From positions 1 to 64,000 of the forward strand of contig NZ_JACWMX010000003.1 of assembly GCF_014773245.1 (NCBI RefSeq): 64,000 nt of DNA, read 5' to 3'. The DNA is from Mucilaginibacter glaciei (GTDB lineage Bacteria > Bacteroidota > Bacteroidia > Sphingobacteriales > Sphingobacteriaceae). The translations under genes and the position numbers were made by a program. Shown in pieces: positions 54,616-64,000 of the stretch (its first letter is position 1; every line of letters begins with the position of its first letter). The notes under the pieces are model-generated. The model worked only from the letters and a program-made list of their open reading frames with translations, had not been told where the DNA came from and made no database searches.

Positions 54616-57006
54616 TTATTTAAGCGCGCTCCATTTCCAGTCCAGTATTTCGGGCATATCTTTGCCATGCAAACCAATATAATGTTTATGCTCAATCAGT
54701 TTATCCAACAATTGCTGTTTCAGATAAACTCCCTTACTACCGGTTTGCGGTAAACGGTCTATTACATCGATCACCAGGTGGAATCTGTCCATTTCATTGA
54801 GTACAGTCATATCAAAAGAGGTCGTGATCGTTCCCTCTTCTTTATATCCCCTTACGTGCATATTGATGTTGTTAGCGCGGTTATAAGTTAAGCGGTGTAC
54901 CAACCACGGGTAACCGTGAAATGCGAACACCACCGGCTTATTGGTTGTAAATAAAGCATTGTAATCCATATCGGTCAGTCCGTGCGTATGTTCTGTGCTT
55001 TTTTGCAGTTTAAACAGATCGACCACGTTGATTACCCGGATCTTGAGATCTGGCAAATGCTCCCTTAAAATGGCAACCGCGGCTAAAACTTCTAAAGTAG
55101 GTACATCACCGCAGCAGGCCATTACTACGTCCGGCTCGCCGTGCTGATCGTTACTGGCAAAGTTCCAGATGCCGATCCCTCTTGTACAATGTTCTATCGC
55201 TTCGTCCATTTTGAGCCATTGCGGTGCGGGATGCTTGCCTGCGACAATCACATTTACATAATGATAACTCCGCAGGCAATGATCCATTACCGATAACAGG
55301 CAATTCGCATCAGGCGGAAGATACACCCTCACGATGGTCGCTTTTTTATTAACTACGTGATCTATAAAACCGGGGTCTTGATGAGTAAAGCCATTGTGAT
55401 CCTGGCGCCAAACCGTTGAAGTTAGGAGTATGTTAAGGGAAGCTATTTTGCGCCTCCAGGGAATTTCCAGGCAAGTTTTTAACCATTTGGCATGCTGGTT
55501 AAACATAGAATCGATGATATGGATAAAGGCTTCGTAACAATTGAATAAACCGTGCCTTCCGGTTAAAAGATAGCCTTCCAGCCAGCCTTCGCATTGGTGT
55601 TCGCTCAGCATTTCCATCACGCTGCCTTCAGGAGCCAAAAATTCATCCGTAGGGATTATCGGTGCCAGCCATTGCCGGTTGGTTGCTTCAAAAACGACAT
55701 CTAACCGGTTCGATACGGTTTCGTCGGGGCCAAATATTCTAAAATTGCGGTTGGCCTGGTTCTCTTTGATAACGTCGCGTAGAAATCTGCCCGATACATA
55801 AGTGTCACCCTCACCGGTAACACCAGGTGATTTAACCACTGTTGCATAATTCCTGAAATCGGGCAAGCGCAAATCGCGCAACAACCCGCCGCCATTGGCA
55901 TGTGGGTTAGCACCCATGCGCCTTTCTCCCTTGGGGGCCAATTCGGCCAGCTCGGGGATCAACTTTCCGCTGTCGTCAAATAGCTCATCGGGTCTATAGC
56001 TTTTCATCCAATTTTCCAATAAAGCTAAATGAGCCGGCGGAGCAGATGCAGAAACCGCAAGAGGGATTTGGTGGGACCTAAAGTTACCTTCAATTTTGAA
56101 ACCATCAACTTCTCTGGGGCCTGTCCAGCCTTTTGGCGAGCGTAAAATGATCATTGGCCAGCGTGGGCGTATACCGTTAGGATGTACGGCATCATACTTT
56201 ACCTGTTTGATCCGGTCTACAGCATATTCAAGTGCTGCAGCCATGTCTTGGTGCATTGTATCCGGATCGTCTCCCTCTACAAAAATTGGATTCCAGCCAT
56301 AACCAAAGAACAATTGCTCTAACTCTTCATGTGTGATCCTTGCCAAAATAGTAGGGTTAGATATCTTATACCCGTTAAGGTGTAATATCGGCAGTACCGT
56401 ACCATCAGATAGCGGGTTCGAAAATTTGTTAGAATGCCAGGCGGTGGCCAATGGCCCGGTTTCTGCTTCACCGTCACCAACTACGCAGGCAACAATCAGA
56501 TCGGGGTTATCCATCACTGCGCCAAATGAGTGGCTTAACGAATAGCCCAGCTCGCCACCTTCATGGATCGAACCCGGTGTTTGGGGTGATGCATGGCTGG
56601 AAATGCCCCCCGGGTAAGAAAACTGGGTAAATAGTTTTTTAAGGCCGTCCTCATCCTGCGTAATATTAGGATAGACTTCGGTATAAGTACCTTCCAGGTA
56701 GGTACTGCCTACTACCGCCGGGCCGCCATGCCCTGGGCCGGATACGTAGATCATATTGAGATCATATTTATTGATGATCCGGTTTAAATGCGTATAGATG
56801 AAATTCTGACCGGGCGTTGTACCCCAATGCCCGAGTTGCATATGCTTGACGTCTTCCAGTTCAAGAGGCCTTTTGAGTAAGGGATTATTACGCAGATAAA
56901 GCTGCCCCACAGAAATATAATTTGCTGCCCGCCAATAGGCGTTAATTTTTTTTAGTAATTCCGGTGATAAAGTTTGAGCTTCCGGATCGTTGATTACTGT
57001 TTCCAT
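54616..57006 (-). CDS. xfp: Phosphoketolase (xylulose-5-P / fructose-6-P)
   Basis: A 796-residue thiamine-diphosphate enzyme splitting xylulose-5-phosphate or fructose-6-phosphate with phosphate to acetyl phosphate. Diagnostic pieces: [19 protein letters not shown] near residue 58, [20 protein letters not shown] near 89, [20 protein letters not shown] near 137, [20 protein letters not shown] near 176, and C-terminal [16 protein letters not shown]. It lies 10 bases after ackA in one operon, giving ATP from acetyl phosphate without respiration. Confidence 0.96.
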   Translation of the reverse strand: METVINDPEAQTLSPELLKKINAYWRAANYISVGQLYLRNNPLLKRPLELEDVKHMQLGHWGTTPGQNFIYTHLNRIINKYDLNMIYVSGPGHGGPAVVGSTYLEGTYTEVYPNITQDEDGLKKLFTQFSYPGGISSHASPQTPGSIHEGGELGYSLSHSFGAVMDNPDLIVACVVGDGEAETGPLATAWHSNKFSNPLSDGTVLPILHLNGYKISNPTILARITHEELEQLFFGYGWNPIFVEGDDPDTMHQDMAAALEYAVDRIKQVKYDAVHPNGIRPRWPMIILRSPKGWTGPREVDGFKIEGNFRSHQIPLAVSASAPPAHLALLENWMKSYRPDELFDDSGKLIPELAELAPKGERRMGANPHANGGGLLRDLRLPDFRNYATVVKSPGVTGEGDTYVSGRFLRDVIKENQANRNFRIFGPDETVSNRLDVVFEATNRQWLAPIIPTDEFLAPEGSVMEMLSEHQCEGWLEGYLLTGRHGLFNCYEAFIHIIDSMFNQHAKWLKTCLEIPWRRKIASLNILLTSTVWRQDHNGFTHQDPGFIDHVVNKKATIVRVYLPPDANCLLSVMDHCLRSYHYVNVIVAGKHPAPQWLKMDEAIEHCTRGIGIWNFASNDQHGEPDVVMACCGDVPTLEVLAAVAILREHLPDLKIRVINVVDLFKLQKSTEHTHGLTDMDYNALFTTNKPVVFAFHGYPWLVHRLTYNRANNINMHVRGYKEEGTITTSFDMTVLNEMDRFHLVIDVIDRLPQTGSKGVYLKQQLLDKLIEHKHYIGLHGKDMPEILDWKWSALK

Positions 57007-57016
57007 AATGGGAGTG

Positions 57017-58225
57017 TTATTTAATAGGATAATTCAAAGTATAGCATACCGATCTTGCGATCATTAATTCTTCGTTAGTTTTGATCACACGAACCAATAC
57101 CGTGCTTGTATCAGCCGAAATAATGGGATCATTATTCGTGTTTTTGTCTTTATCCAGTTCGATCCCTAAAAATTCCAACCCATGGCAGATACGCTCGCGT
57201 ACCTCGGGCGAGTTTTCACCAATTCCACCGCTAAATACCAGCGTATCTACGCCATGTAGTGCCGCGACAAAAGAGCCGATGCACTTTTTAGCCTGATAGC
57301 AAAAAAGATCCACCGCTTCTGCAGCTCTATCATCAGTTCCCTGGATTTTGATGAGTTCCCGCATATCCGAGCTGGTTTCCGAAATTCCCAACAACCCGGA
57401 TTCATGATTTACCAAATGGCCAAATTTTGCAGGGCTCATTTTTTCCTGCTTCATAAAGTACCAGGCTACCCCCGGATCAAGATCACCTGTACGGCTGCCC
57501 ATGGGTATACCTGAGGCGGGCGAAAATCCCATGCTGGTATCGATACACTGATTGTGTTTTACTGCCGCCAGGCTTGCGCCGCTGCCCAAATGGGCCAGGA
57601 TCACCCGGTCGGTTTTGATAAGGTTCAATTCGTCCAATCTGAGCTGCTCCATCAGATATGCATAAGAAAGGCCATGAAAGCCATAGCGCCTAATTCCGGC
57701 ATTTTGGTATTTCCGCGGAATAGCCAATAATTTTGCAACCCGGGGCATGGCAGCATGGAATGAGGTATCAAAGCAAGCTACCTGATCTATTTCAGGATAA
57801 CGGGATTGAATGATCGTTATCATTTTTATTTCCTCCGGCAGATGTTCAGGGTCGTAGCTACTGATCTTTTTGAGGTCGTTAAGCAAACCTGGAGTGACCT
57901 TTTCAGGCTTTGAATGTTCCATGCCATGCACAACCCGGTGACCGATCGCGACAACTAACGAAAAATCTATCTCTTTTTCCAGCCAATCCATCAGCCATTG
58001 CGTTGCCGAATCCTGGTGCACATCTGAAACATCAACCTTTTTGTTGGATTGATGAGTACCAACCTGAAAATTCAAGTTGATTTGCTTTGTTCCAATATCC
58101 GCTATCTCGCCAGAAAGAGATAGCCTTAATGTATTATTGATTTGGAATAAAGCAAACTTAATGCTGGATGAACCGCCATTGACGGTTAAAACATATTTTT
58201 TACTTGTTGTTGCTGGCTCACTCAT
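57017..58225 (-). CDS. ackA: Acetate kinase
   Basis: A 402-residue acetate kinase converting acetyl phosphate and ADP to acetate and ATP. Visible: [14 protein letters not shown] near residue 13, [12 protein letters not shown] (with conserved Arg) near 92, [10 protein letters not shown] near 152, [13 protein letters not shown] near 179, [20 protein letters not shown] near 208, and [14 protein letters not shown] near 325. It is the first gene of the ackA-xfp operon and completes the phosphoketolase shunt. Confidence 0.96.
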   Translation of the reverse strand: MSEPATTSKKYVLTVNGGSSSIKFALFQINNTLRLSLSGEIADIGTKQINLNFQVGTHQSNKKVDVSDVHQDSATQWLMDWLEKEIDFSLVVAIGHRVVHGMEHSKPEKVTPGLLNDLKKISSYDPEHLPEEIKMITIIQSRYPEIDQVACFDTSFHAAMPRVAKLLAIPRKYQNAGIRRYGFHGLSYAYLMEQLRLDELNLIKTDRVILAHLGSGASLAAVKHNQCIDTSMGFSPASGIPMGSRTGDLDPGVAWYFMKQEKMSPAKFGHLVNHESGLLGISETSSDMRELIKIQGTDDRAAEAVDLFCYQAKKCIGSFVAALHGVDTLVFSGGIGENSPEVRERICHGLEFLGIELDKDKNTNNDPIISADTSTVLVRVIKTNEELMIARSVCYTLNYPIK

Positions 58226-58349
58226 ATCCGCTTTTTATATTGGTTTGGAGCATTTTAAACGCCTGTTGGGGTTTGATGTAACTGGGCAGGTGCGCAGCTA
58301 TAAATAGCAATGCATTTTAAACTGCAACTGAGGCGCTTTCAATGCGGGC

Positions 58350-58802
58350 TTATCTGTCTTCAAACCTGCCAGTTTTTTTATGGATAATGATCTTATACAT
58401 GATCAATTCAATGCTGGTACCAATATCGCTTTCCCCATCCGCAAAACCATGTTCACGGGTAACCGAATCATCGATGATGTAGGGCGTTATCCTGTCAGTT
58501 AATTGTTGCAGTACTTTTTGCTTTTCGGCCATATCTGTGATTTCTTCAAATCTTCCCCAGGTAATTACAGTTTGCCAATTCGTTACATCCCTGATATTTT
58601 CTACTTCGAAACATATTTCGGGATTTTTTCTCATCATGTCGATTTTCATCCCTTTAGCGGAATGGCAATAGATGTTTGTACCGTCATAAACATAATTTAC
58701 CGGAACGATGTAGACCATTCCGTCTGATTGACAACCGATCCTACCGATCAATTCGCTTTTCAGTAAAGCTTCTATTTGTGTATCGTTGAGTTCTCTTAAC
58801 AT
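58350..58802 (-). CDS. PNPOx-like flavin-binding protein (split-barrel family)
   Basis: A 150-residue split-barrel protein of the pyridoxamine 5'-phosphate oxidase-like/NimA group (LIGRIGCQSDGMVYIVPVNY, IYCHSAKGMKIDMMRKNPEI, VITWGRFEEITD). It likely binds FMN or a related cofactor; it is too short and divergent to be PdxH. Similar proteins accompany stress-island genes in other bacteria (general knowledge). Confidence 0.87.
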   Translation of the reverse strand: MLRELNDTQIEALLKSELIGRIGCQSDGMVYIVPVNYVYDGTNIYCHSAKGMKIDMMRKNPEICFEVENIRDVTNWQTVITWGRFEEITDMAEKQKVLQQLTDRITPYIIDDSVTREHGFADGESDIGTSIELIMYKIIIHKKTGRFEDR

Positions 58803-58847
58803 ACTTTTATTTTTGTTTCAAATGCATAGCAAATTATTCTCTGTCAT

Positions 58848-59267
58848 TTACGCCAGTAAAAATTTATTTTCACGCATCACGCCTTCTGCCAGTTTGAACA
58901 TTTCTTTTTTCACATCGTAATATTCCGTTGTAAGCATGCTGATCAGGTTAGATAATGTATTGTTTTCTATCGCTAAGTAAGAGATGTCTTCGGTAGCTTC
59001 ATTTTCAGCGATCAGGCTTAAACGATCCAATTGCATACTGCACTGCATATGGGCCTCTTTCATGTCTAATTGCAGTTTCATTATTTTATTCCCTACGTTT
59101 TTTAATTTGGCAACATCCGTAGGGTCAAATAAGCGGATAAAATAATCCTGCTCTAAATGGCATAGAAAGTCGGTTTCAATTTGAAAGAATTCCAGATCAG
59201 ACACCCAGCGTTTGGTGCTGATGTAATATTGTTCTGCGCGGTCGGACATTTCAGTTACGTTTTCCAT
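58848..59267 (-). CDS. Helical protein of unknown function
   Basis: A 139-residue soluble helix-rich protein with Met- and Cys-containing central helices (MKLQLDMKEAHMQCSMQLDR, NNTLSNLISMLTTEYYDVKK). No family is recognised. It lies 45 bases upstream of the PNPOx-like gene on the same strand and may be in its operon. Confidence 0.72.
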   Translation of the reverse strand: MENVTEMSDRAEQYYISTKRWVSDLEFFQIETDFLCHLEQDYFIRLFDPTDVAKLKNVGNKIMKLQLDMKEAHMQCSMQLDRLSLIAENEATEDISYLAIENNTLSNLISMLTTEYYDVKKEMFKLAEGVMRENKFLLA

Positions 59268-59420
59268 TTGAATTGTTTGATTTGAGATATCGCCCTGTTC
59301 AGGGGTCTATGGTGTATTGATGGTGTAAATTTCAGGAAACGCCCTGTAAGCCTTGATGATACCCGTCAGGAAAAAAAGTGATTTGCAACACAATAACCGC
59401 TGATGAGCTTAGCTGCTAAT

Positions 59421-59455
59421 AAAAAAAAATCGGAGAATACAAAGTAGACTCCGAT
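59421..59455 (-). terminator. Intrinsic terminator after the aldehyde dehydrogenase gene
   Basis: On the minus strand ATCGGAG pairs with CTCCGAT across a 13-base loop and is followed by nine T residues. It lies 38 bases past the aldehyde dehydrogenase stop. Confidence 0.88.
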
Positions 59456-59492
59456 CTGAAATGGATTTTCTTATTCGTTTAAATGTATCAGA

Positions 59493-60875
59493 CTAAAACG
59501 GGTCTGCATACTCACTAAACCTGATCAGTTTTTTATTGACGAATTCTTCTACGCCCAGTGCAGACAGCTCACGGCCGTAACCGGAACGCTTAGTACCCCC
59601 GAAAGGAAGATCCGGCTGTGTCCAGGTTGGGTGATTGATGAATACCATACCGGTATCGATCATCGTGGCTACTTTTTTACCTCTTTCTTTATTAGCGGTA
59701 AACACTGTGCCACCCAGGCCAAACGGCGAGTCGTTAGCCAACCTGATGGCATGTGATTCATCTTTAACGCGATAAAAGGAAGCAACCGGCCCGAACAACT
59801 CTTCGTGATAAGCGGCCATGCCTGGCTTAATATCCGTTAAGATCGTAACCTCCATGAAAGCACCCGGACGGTCAATGCGTTTACCACCCAGGATCACTTT
59901 AGCCCCGGCATCAACTGAACGCTGTACCTGGTCTGCAAGCTGTACAGCAGCACCTTCACTGCTTAAAGGGCCAAGTTCTGTAGTGCTATCCATAGGGTCG
60001 CCTACTTTCAAGCCCGTTAGCTTTGCTTTAAATTTAGCCAGGAACTCGTCGGCCACCGCTTCTACAACTATGAACCTCTTTGCCGCGACGCAGCACTGAC
60101 CGGTATTATTCATACGCCCGATAACTGCCCAGGCCACTGCCTGGTCAATATCCGCGTCTTCTAAAACGATGAAGGCATCGCTGCCCCCTAATTCCAAAAC
60201 AGATTTCTTTAATGCTTTGCCGGCTGCTGCGGCCAGGCTTGCACCTGCCAGTTCACTACCAGTGAGCGAAACACCTTTGATACGTTCATCTGCGATATAA
60301 TTGGAAACATGCGTGCCGGAAATAAATAGGTTTGTATACAGGCCTTTAGGTGCACCAGCTTCTAAAAATATATCTTCAAGAGCTTGCGCGCATTGTGGTA
60401 CGTTGGAAGCATGTTTGACCAGCACCACGTTGCCGATCATGATATTTGGCGCCGCGAACCGGGCAACCTGGTAGAACGGAAAATTCCACGGTTCCACGCC
60501 AAGCAGCACCCCGATCGGGCTTTTCTTAATATATGCCTCGCCAAATTCAGGCTTCAATTGCTCGTCAGCCAAAAACTGTTCGCCATTAGTCGCGTAATAG
60601 TCAACAATATCTGCACTTAACGCGATCTCGCCCTGGCTCTGCGCGTATAACTTCCCCATTTCTAACGTAATTAGTTTAGAGAGATCGTCCGATCTTTCGC
60701 GCATGATCTGTGCGACCCGGTGAAGAATCTCCGTTCTGCGGGAAAATGGTTGGGTGCGCCAGGTCTTAAACGTATCTTCGGCTTGTGTGATGGCGGAGTT
60801 GACAGTTTCGGGCGTCATTTCTTCAAATGTTTTAACAACTTTGTTGTCAAAAGGATTAATGGTTGCTATAGACAT
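59493..60875 (-). CDS. NAD(P)-dependent aldehyde dehydrogenase (succinate-semialdehyde type)
   Basis: A 460-residue aldehyde dehydrogenase similar to GabD/YneI succinate-semialdehyde dehydrogenases. Seen: VEPWNFPFYQVARFAAPNIM near residue 127, GVSLTGSELAGASLAA near 205, ELGGSDAFIVLEDADID near 228 with the general base Glu, and NTGQCCVAAKRFIV near 257 with the catalytic Cys. It removes reactive aldehydes or feeds succinate to the TCA cycle. It is transcribed alone with a strong terminator. Confidence 0.93.
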   Translation of the reverse strand: MSIATINPFDNKVVKTFEEMTPETVNSAITQAEDTFKTWRTQPFSRRTEILHRVAQIMRERSDDLSKLITLEMGKLYAQSQGEIALSADIVDYYATNGEQFLADEQLKPEFGEAYIKKSPIGVLLGVEPWNFPFYQVARFAAPNIMIGNVVLVKHASNVPQCAQALEDIFLEAGAPKGLYTNLFISGTHVSNYIADERIKGVSLTGSELAGASLAAAAGKALKKSVLELGGSDAFIVLEDADIDQAVAWAVIGRMNNTGQCCVAAKRFIVVEAVADEFLAKFKAKLTGLKVGDPMDSTTELGPLSSEGAAVQLADQVQRSVDAGAKVILGGKRIDRPGAFMEVTILTDIKPGMAAYHEELFGPVASFYRVKDESHAIRLANDSPFGLGGTVFTANKERGKKVATMIDTGMVFINHPTWTQPDLPFGGTKRSGYGRELSALGVEEFVNKKLIRFSEYADPF

Positions 60876-60969
60876 AATTGGTTAGTTATATAATTTGACC
60901 GCTTATATTAGGGTCACGCTTTCTATCTGCAAAATTGGCGATTACAAAGCGTAGGGGCGATGTCGCCGG

Positions 60970-61353
60970 TCACCCGGTAAACTGATCTTCATCAGCTTTT
61001 TGACTTTGTTCTGTGAGGAGATAATTATTGAGGATTACGACAAAATCGCTTACTGCGTCTTTTATTTTGCCTAAGTGACCGATTATCTTCTCTTCATTCA
61101 TGCGCTGGTAGTAATGTTCGATCAGGGAAGCGGATAGCTGGATATTAGTTAACGGGGAACGCAGCTCATGTGATACGTTAGCAAGGAAAGTGGTTTTCGC
61201 TTGGTTAATATCGATTTGCTTTTGCAGCAGCCTATTTAACAGTGCGTTTTCTATTTCCAGCTGACCGATCCGCTCAAGTGTTAAGATATGTTTTTTCTTT
61301 ATCGAAATTCGCGGTTCCATGATGAGCAGGTTTGTATTATTGTTCATGATCAT
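60970..61353 (-). CDS. HisKA-only protein (histidine kinase without ATPase domain)
   Basis: A 127-residue protein with an N-terminal coiled coil (ILTLERIGQLEIENALLNRL) and a HisKA dimerisation domain carrying H62 in FLANVSHELRSPLTNIQLSA. It ends after the second HisKA helix, before any HATPase_c region, and the sequence beyond the stop does not continue one. Its start overlaps the MlaD stop as ATGA. It may be phosphorylated by another kinase or act as a phosphotransfer or anchoring protein. Truncation of a full kinase is the alternative. Confidence 0.82.
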   Translation of the reverse strand: MIMNNNTNLLIMEPRISIKKKHILTLERIGQLEIENALLNRLLQKQIDINQAKTTFLANVSHELRSPLTNIQLSASLIEHYYQRMNEEKIIGHLGKIKDAVSDFVVILNNYLLTEQSQKADEDQFTG

Positions 61354-62348
61354 TTGCCGGTTCGGGTCAGGCTGTCCTTTTTTTGCTGTTTAGCCAGGTT
61401 TTTAAAATAACCTTTAAAAAAGAAGTTGTGCTTTAAAGCTTCCATATTCTGATTAAACCCATTGGTGCCTTTCTGCACATTGTTCAGGCTCATGCTGATT
61501 TTTTTGGTCATCGTTGAATCCCTTAGCAAGCTATGAAGCGGCCCTTTCCCATAAGAAAGGTCATGATTAACATTTTTGACTATCTCCTGGAGCTGCCCTG
61601 TCATTTGATTGGCATGTTCACTCGCCGAGCGGATATTACTTACCGCACTTTTTAGATCTCCTGCCAATGCCGGGTCTGATATTAAGAGCCCGGCAGTGCC
61701 TTTGCCTTGCTTGATCCGCACGATCATATTGTTCAATCCTCTTGTCAGGTTATCTGCGTTGGTACTGGCATTATTGATACTCTTTAAGGAAGCTCGCAGG
61801 CTTATTCCAATAGTCTGGTCGTTCAGTAGTTTGACAAGCGCGCTACTGTCAATACCCAGTACCGCTTTTTTCAAACTTTCAGATATCGTGGCAATATTAT
61901 TATTGGTCTTGGATAGGGTCAGCAGCATCTCATCGGTACTGATCATTTTCTGTGCGGCAAGGATATCCCCGGTTTCGACCATCAGGCTGCTTCCTTTATT
62001 TGCCTGGATATTCACCACTTTATTGCCCATTAAACCTTCTGTACCTATAGCGGCCAACGCGTTTTTGTGGATGAACGCGCTTGTTTTATTGTCAATGGCT
62101 AAGGTTACTTCGATCAGCGTATCGTTGATCATCGTGATTTTTTTAACCGTTCCTGCCTGGATACCTGAGAAAAGCACGTTGTTCCCCTCCATTAATCCGT
62201 TGAGGTTGTCAAAGCGGGCCTTCAGTTCAAAGCCGCTGCCGAAAATGTTCCGGTTCTTACCGATCATATAAAACGAAACCATCAGCACCAGCAATCCTGC
62301 CAGCACAAATACACCCAGTTTAATATTATTTTCGCCTTTATTTGCCAT
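61350..62348 (-). CDS. MlaD/MCE-domain lipid transport protein
   Basis: A 332-residue protein with a single N-terminal membrane helix (about 11-28), an MCE domain (37-115, LKARFDNLNGLMEGNNVLFS) and a long helical C-terminal tail (145-325) with repeated SLK/NA/S-rich segments, suited to a periplasm-spanning tube or needle. It is the substrate-binding unit of a phospholipid or sterol transporter with the MlaE and MlaF products encoded just upstream. The intergenic gap to the ATPase gene is 3 bases. Confidence 0.9.
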   Translation of the reverse strand: MANKGENNIKLGVFVLAGLLVLMVSFYMIGKNRNIFGSGFELKARFDNLNGLMEGNNVLFSGIQAGTVKKITMINDTLIEVTLAIDNKTSAFIHKNALAAIGTEGLMGNKVVNIQANKGSSLMVETGDILAAQKMISTDEMLLTLSKTNNNIATISESLKKAVLGIDSSALVKLLNDQTIGISLRASLKSINNASTNADNLTRGLNNMIVRIKQGKGTAGLLISDPALAGDLKSAVSNIRSASEHANQMTGQLQEIVKNVNHDLSYGKGPLHSLLRDSTMTKKISMSLNNVQKGTNGFNQNMEALKHNFFFKGYFKNLAKQQKKDSLTRTGK

Positions 62349-62351
62349 GAT

Positions 62352-63128
62352 CTATGATTCAAAAAATTGTTTGATGTTTTTATCAGCAGAGTTTTCCAGT
62401 GACTGATAAGTGCCGTCCGCATAGCATTTGCCTTCAAATAGCAGCACCACCCGGTCAGATATATTTTTCACGCAATTCATATCATGCGAAATGATGATGG
62501 AAGACGTGTGGTATTTTTTTTGCAAGGTTAAAATCAGCTGATCGATCTCCCGGGCAGTAACCGGGTCTAATCCCGTCGTCGGCTCATCATACAAAATGAT
62601 TTCCGGCTTGAGGATCATTGTCCGTGCCAGGGCGATCCTTTTGAGCATACCACCGGATAATTCTTCCGGCATCATCTCGGTGGTATGGGCCAGACCTACA
62701 TTTTCCAAAGCTTCCTTCACCATCGCATTCACTTTTGATGGTGCAAGGTCAGTCCAGTGCCGGCGTAACGGAAACTCCAGATTCTCCCTGACGGTCATCG
62801 AGTCATATAGCGCATTGCCCTGAAAAAGGAAGCCAATTTTTGTCCTAATTTTGGCCAGTCCATCGTCACTTAATTTGGTGACATCGTCACCCAAAACGTT
62901 GATGCTGCCTTTATCAGCTTTTAAAAGGCCGATAATGCATTTTATCAGCACAGATTTCCCCGAACCCGATTTACCCAGTATCACTACGTTCTCTTCCTTA
63001 TTGACCACCAGGTTAAAATCTTTCAGCACCACATTGGGGCCAAAGCGTTTGTAAACATGCGAAATCGTAATTGCCGCAACTTTCGGCTCTTCTTTCTTGA
63101 CCGATACTGTCTTTTCGGGCGTGCTCAT
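62352..63128 (-). CDS. MlaF-type ABC transporter ATP-binding protein
   Basis: A 258-residue ATPase with Walker A GKSGSGKS near residue 52, Q-loop FLFQGNALYDSMTVREN, signature LSGGMLKR near 157, and Walker B ILYDEPTTGLDP. Similarity is to the Mla/Ttg2A lipid-transport class, which has the conserved FQ.GALFDS.TV.EN pattern. It works with MlaE and MlaD encoded on either side. Confidence 0.93.
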   Translation of the reverse strand: MSTPEKTVSVKKEEPKVAAITISHVYKRFGPNVVLKDFNLVVNKEENVVILGKSGSGKSVLIKCIIGLLKADKGSINVLGDDVTKLSDDGLAKIRTKIGFLFQGNALYDSMTVRENLEFPLRRHWTDLAPSKVNAMVKEALENVGLAHTTEMMPEELSGGMLKRIALARTMILKPEIILYDEPTTGLDPVTAREIDQLILTLQKKYHTSSIIISHDMNCVKNISDRVVLLFEGKCYADGTYQSLENSADKNIKQFFES

Positions 63129-63132
63129 CGTT

Positions 63133-63903
63133 TTAATTTAAGCCTAATGAGTTAGTGAACTGAACCGCTAAAAGGTCGATCACGAAAATGAGCACGGAGG
63201 CCAGCACTACTGCCGAATTGGCTGAACTGCCCACACCTCGCGTACCCTTTGTAGAGTTGAAACCTTTATAACAACCAATAATGCCAACTGCAAAACCGAA
63301 AAAAATGGTTTTTATCACCGCCGGCATCACGTCACTATAGCCAATGCTATGAAACACCTGGTTAAAAAAAAACCTGATGCTGGTTACCGAATTGATATTC
63401 ACGCCGATGTAGGCACCAAATAAAGATATCGCATCGCCCAGGATGGTCAGTATTGGCAGCATTAAAGTTGTAGCGATAACACGGGTTGCTACCAGGTATT
63501 TAGTCGGATTTGTTCCGCTAACTTCCATGGCATCGATTTGCTCGGTCACTTTCATGGAACCGAGTTCAGCACCAATACTGCTGCCGATCTTACCCGCAAA
63601 TATAAGCGCAGTGATCACCGGCCCGATCTCGCGGACGATAGCAATACCCACCATAACTGGTAACTGGGATTCAACACCGTAGCTGACCAGCGATGGTCTT
63701 AACTGCATGGTGAGTACCAGGCCCATGATAAAACCGGTCAGCCCAACGAGCGGTAAAGACTTATAGCCGATGATATAGCATTGCGCCATCAATTCGTTCA
63801 GTTCGTACTTGGGTTTCATCCCGTGTGAAAAAAAGCGCCCGGTAAATTTGGTAATACTGCCAGTCTCGTCAAAGAACTCTCGTGTATTTGTCAGTAATGG
63901 CAT
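63133..63903 (-). CDS. MlaE-type ABC transporter permease
   Basis: A 256-residue permease with five to six helices. The MlaE signatures are LPLVGLTGFIMGLVLTMQ near residue 50, REIGPVITALIFAGKIGSSI near 91 and GAELGSMKVTEQIDAMEVSG near 111, followed by FNSTKGTRGVGSSANSAVV near 219. It is the membrane unit of the lipid transporter and is the first gene of the E-F-D-HisKA series. Confidence 0.94.
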   Translation of the reverse strand: MPLLTNTREFFDETGSITKFTGRFFSHGMKPKYELNELMAQCYIIGYKSLPLVGLTGFIMGLVLTMQLRPSLVSYGVESQLPVMVGIAIVREIGPVITALIFAGKIGSSIGAELGSMKVTEQIDAMEVSGTNPTKYLVATRVIATTLMLPILTILGDAISLFGAYIGVNINSVTSIRFFFNQVFHSIGYSDVMPAVIKTIFFGFAVGIIGCYKGFNSTKGTRGVGSSANSAVVLASVLIFVIDLLAVQFTNSLGLN

Positions 63904-63938
63904 ATTTGTATTTGTTACTTAGGTTGCTTTGATCATCT

Positions 63939-64000
63939 CTATCTCAATGATCTTTTCCGTTCATGGTATTCTTCTTTGCCAATCTCTCCGGCGGCATACC
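63939..64000 (-). CDS. SHOCT-domain protein, C-terminal fragment
   Basis: Only the last 20 codons are present; the gene runs off the right edge. The peptide YAAGEIGKEEYHERKRSLR followed by a stop matches the short SHOCT motif (RYA.GEI..EEY..r+). Such motifs end small membrane or oligomerisation-dependent proteins. It is upstream of mlaE in the same direction. Confidence 0.7.
   Translation of the reverse strand, partial: YAAGEIGKEEYHERKRSLR

Noticed and set aside
54488..54682. A 64-codon rightward ORF read as an intact small gene
   Set aside because: Its first part matches only the start of an AraC-type regulator and it then runs antisense through phosphoketolase; treated as a remnant.
61609..62271. 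A 220-codon rightward frame opposite mlaD
   Set aside because: It is antisense to a clear MCE protein, has low-complexity Leu/Ile/Ser content and no domain; shadow of the real gene.

Overview
The window looks like a chromosome segment of a Bacteroidota member, most probably Sphingobacteriaceae (Mucilaginibacter/Pedobacter-like; inference). The grounds are: topoisomerase IV parE/parC of the Bacteroidota type; the rpmB-rpmG-DUF4295-ftsY-rimO block typical of the phylum; bacillithiol gene bshC; promoters of the TTG/TAnnTTTG type; few Shine-Dalgarno sites; large secreted glycoside hydrolases and family-3 outer-membrane barrels; and long palindromes beginning TGTCATTGCGAG, which I associate from general knowledge with this family.

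Layout. 1-38.6 kb is mainly core genome. It starts with a truncated NagB-like gene, then parE, cdd, an SGNH hydrolase, a YdeI/OmdA protein, a PIN toxin-antitoxin pair and parC (1.2-9.1 kb). A sugar-processing block follows: GH35 and GH2 beta-galactosidase-type enzymes, an aldose epimerase-like protein and an e(P4)-type phosphatase (9.1-16.4 kb). A LytS/LytTR two-component pair is divergent from a Gly/Pro-rich outer-membrane barrel (16.5-21.5 kb). Next come an Ldh_2 dehydrogenase, bshC, rimO, ftsY and ribosomal proteins (21.8-28.2 kb), separated by palindromic intergenic repeats. Then acs, csbD, surE, a small membrane protein and lpxB; three small charged proteins, two of them tandem paralogues; an MFS transporter; and a BamA-like barrel whose N-terminal half looks kinase-like. 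tRNA-Ala(GGC) at 38.76 kb ends this part.

39.2-64 kb has a different character and reads as a stress / low-oxygen fitness island: a CPH-type metal P1B-ATPase, a tandem universal stress protein, two further P-type ATPases (one with an intact SERCA-like Ca2+ site, one with that site rewritten), an AI-2E-type permease, a DUF2231-like membrane protein, a HAD phosphatase fused to a HerA/DUF87-type ATPase, an Acg-family nitroreductase-like protein, a GH130 enzyme, phosphoketolase plus acetate kinase, a PNPOx-like flavoprotein, an aldehyde dehydrogenase, a kinase with only a HisKA domain, and an Mla-type lipid transporter (E, F, D). Phosphoketolase/acetate kinase can make ATP from acetyl phosphate without respiration. 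The pumps, Mla system and stress proteins fit envelope and ion homeostasis under energy stress (inference). The island holds decayed fragments: a pstB tail with in-frame stops and a frameshift, and a MacB-type permease tail meeting the start of an AraC-type regulator. These suggest past insertions and deletions.

The observations most worth checking are the kinase-like/BamA fusion, the HAD-ATPase fusion, the divergent P-type ATPase, the terminal clamp-binding-like motif of ParC, the tandem microproteins, a candidate small RNA and the gene relics.
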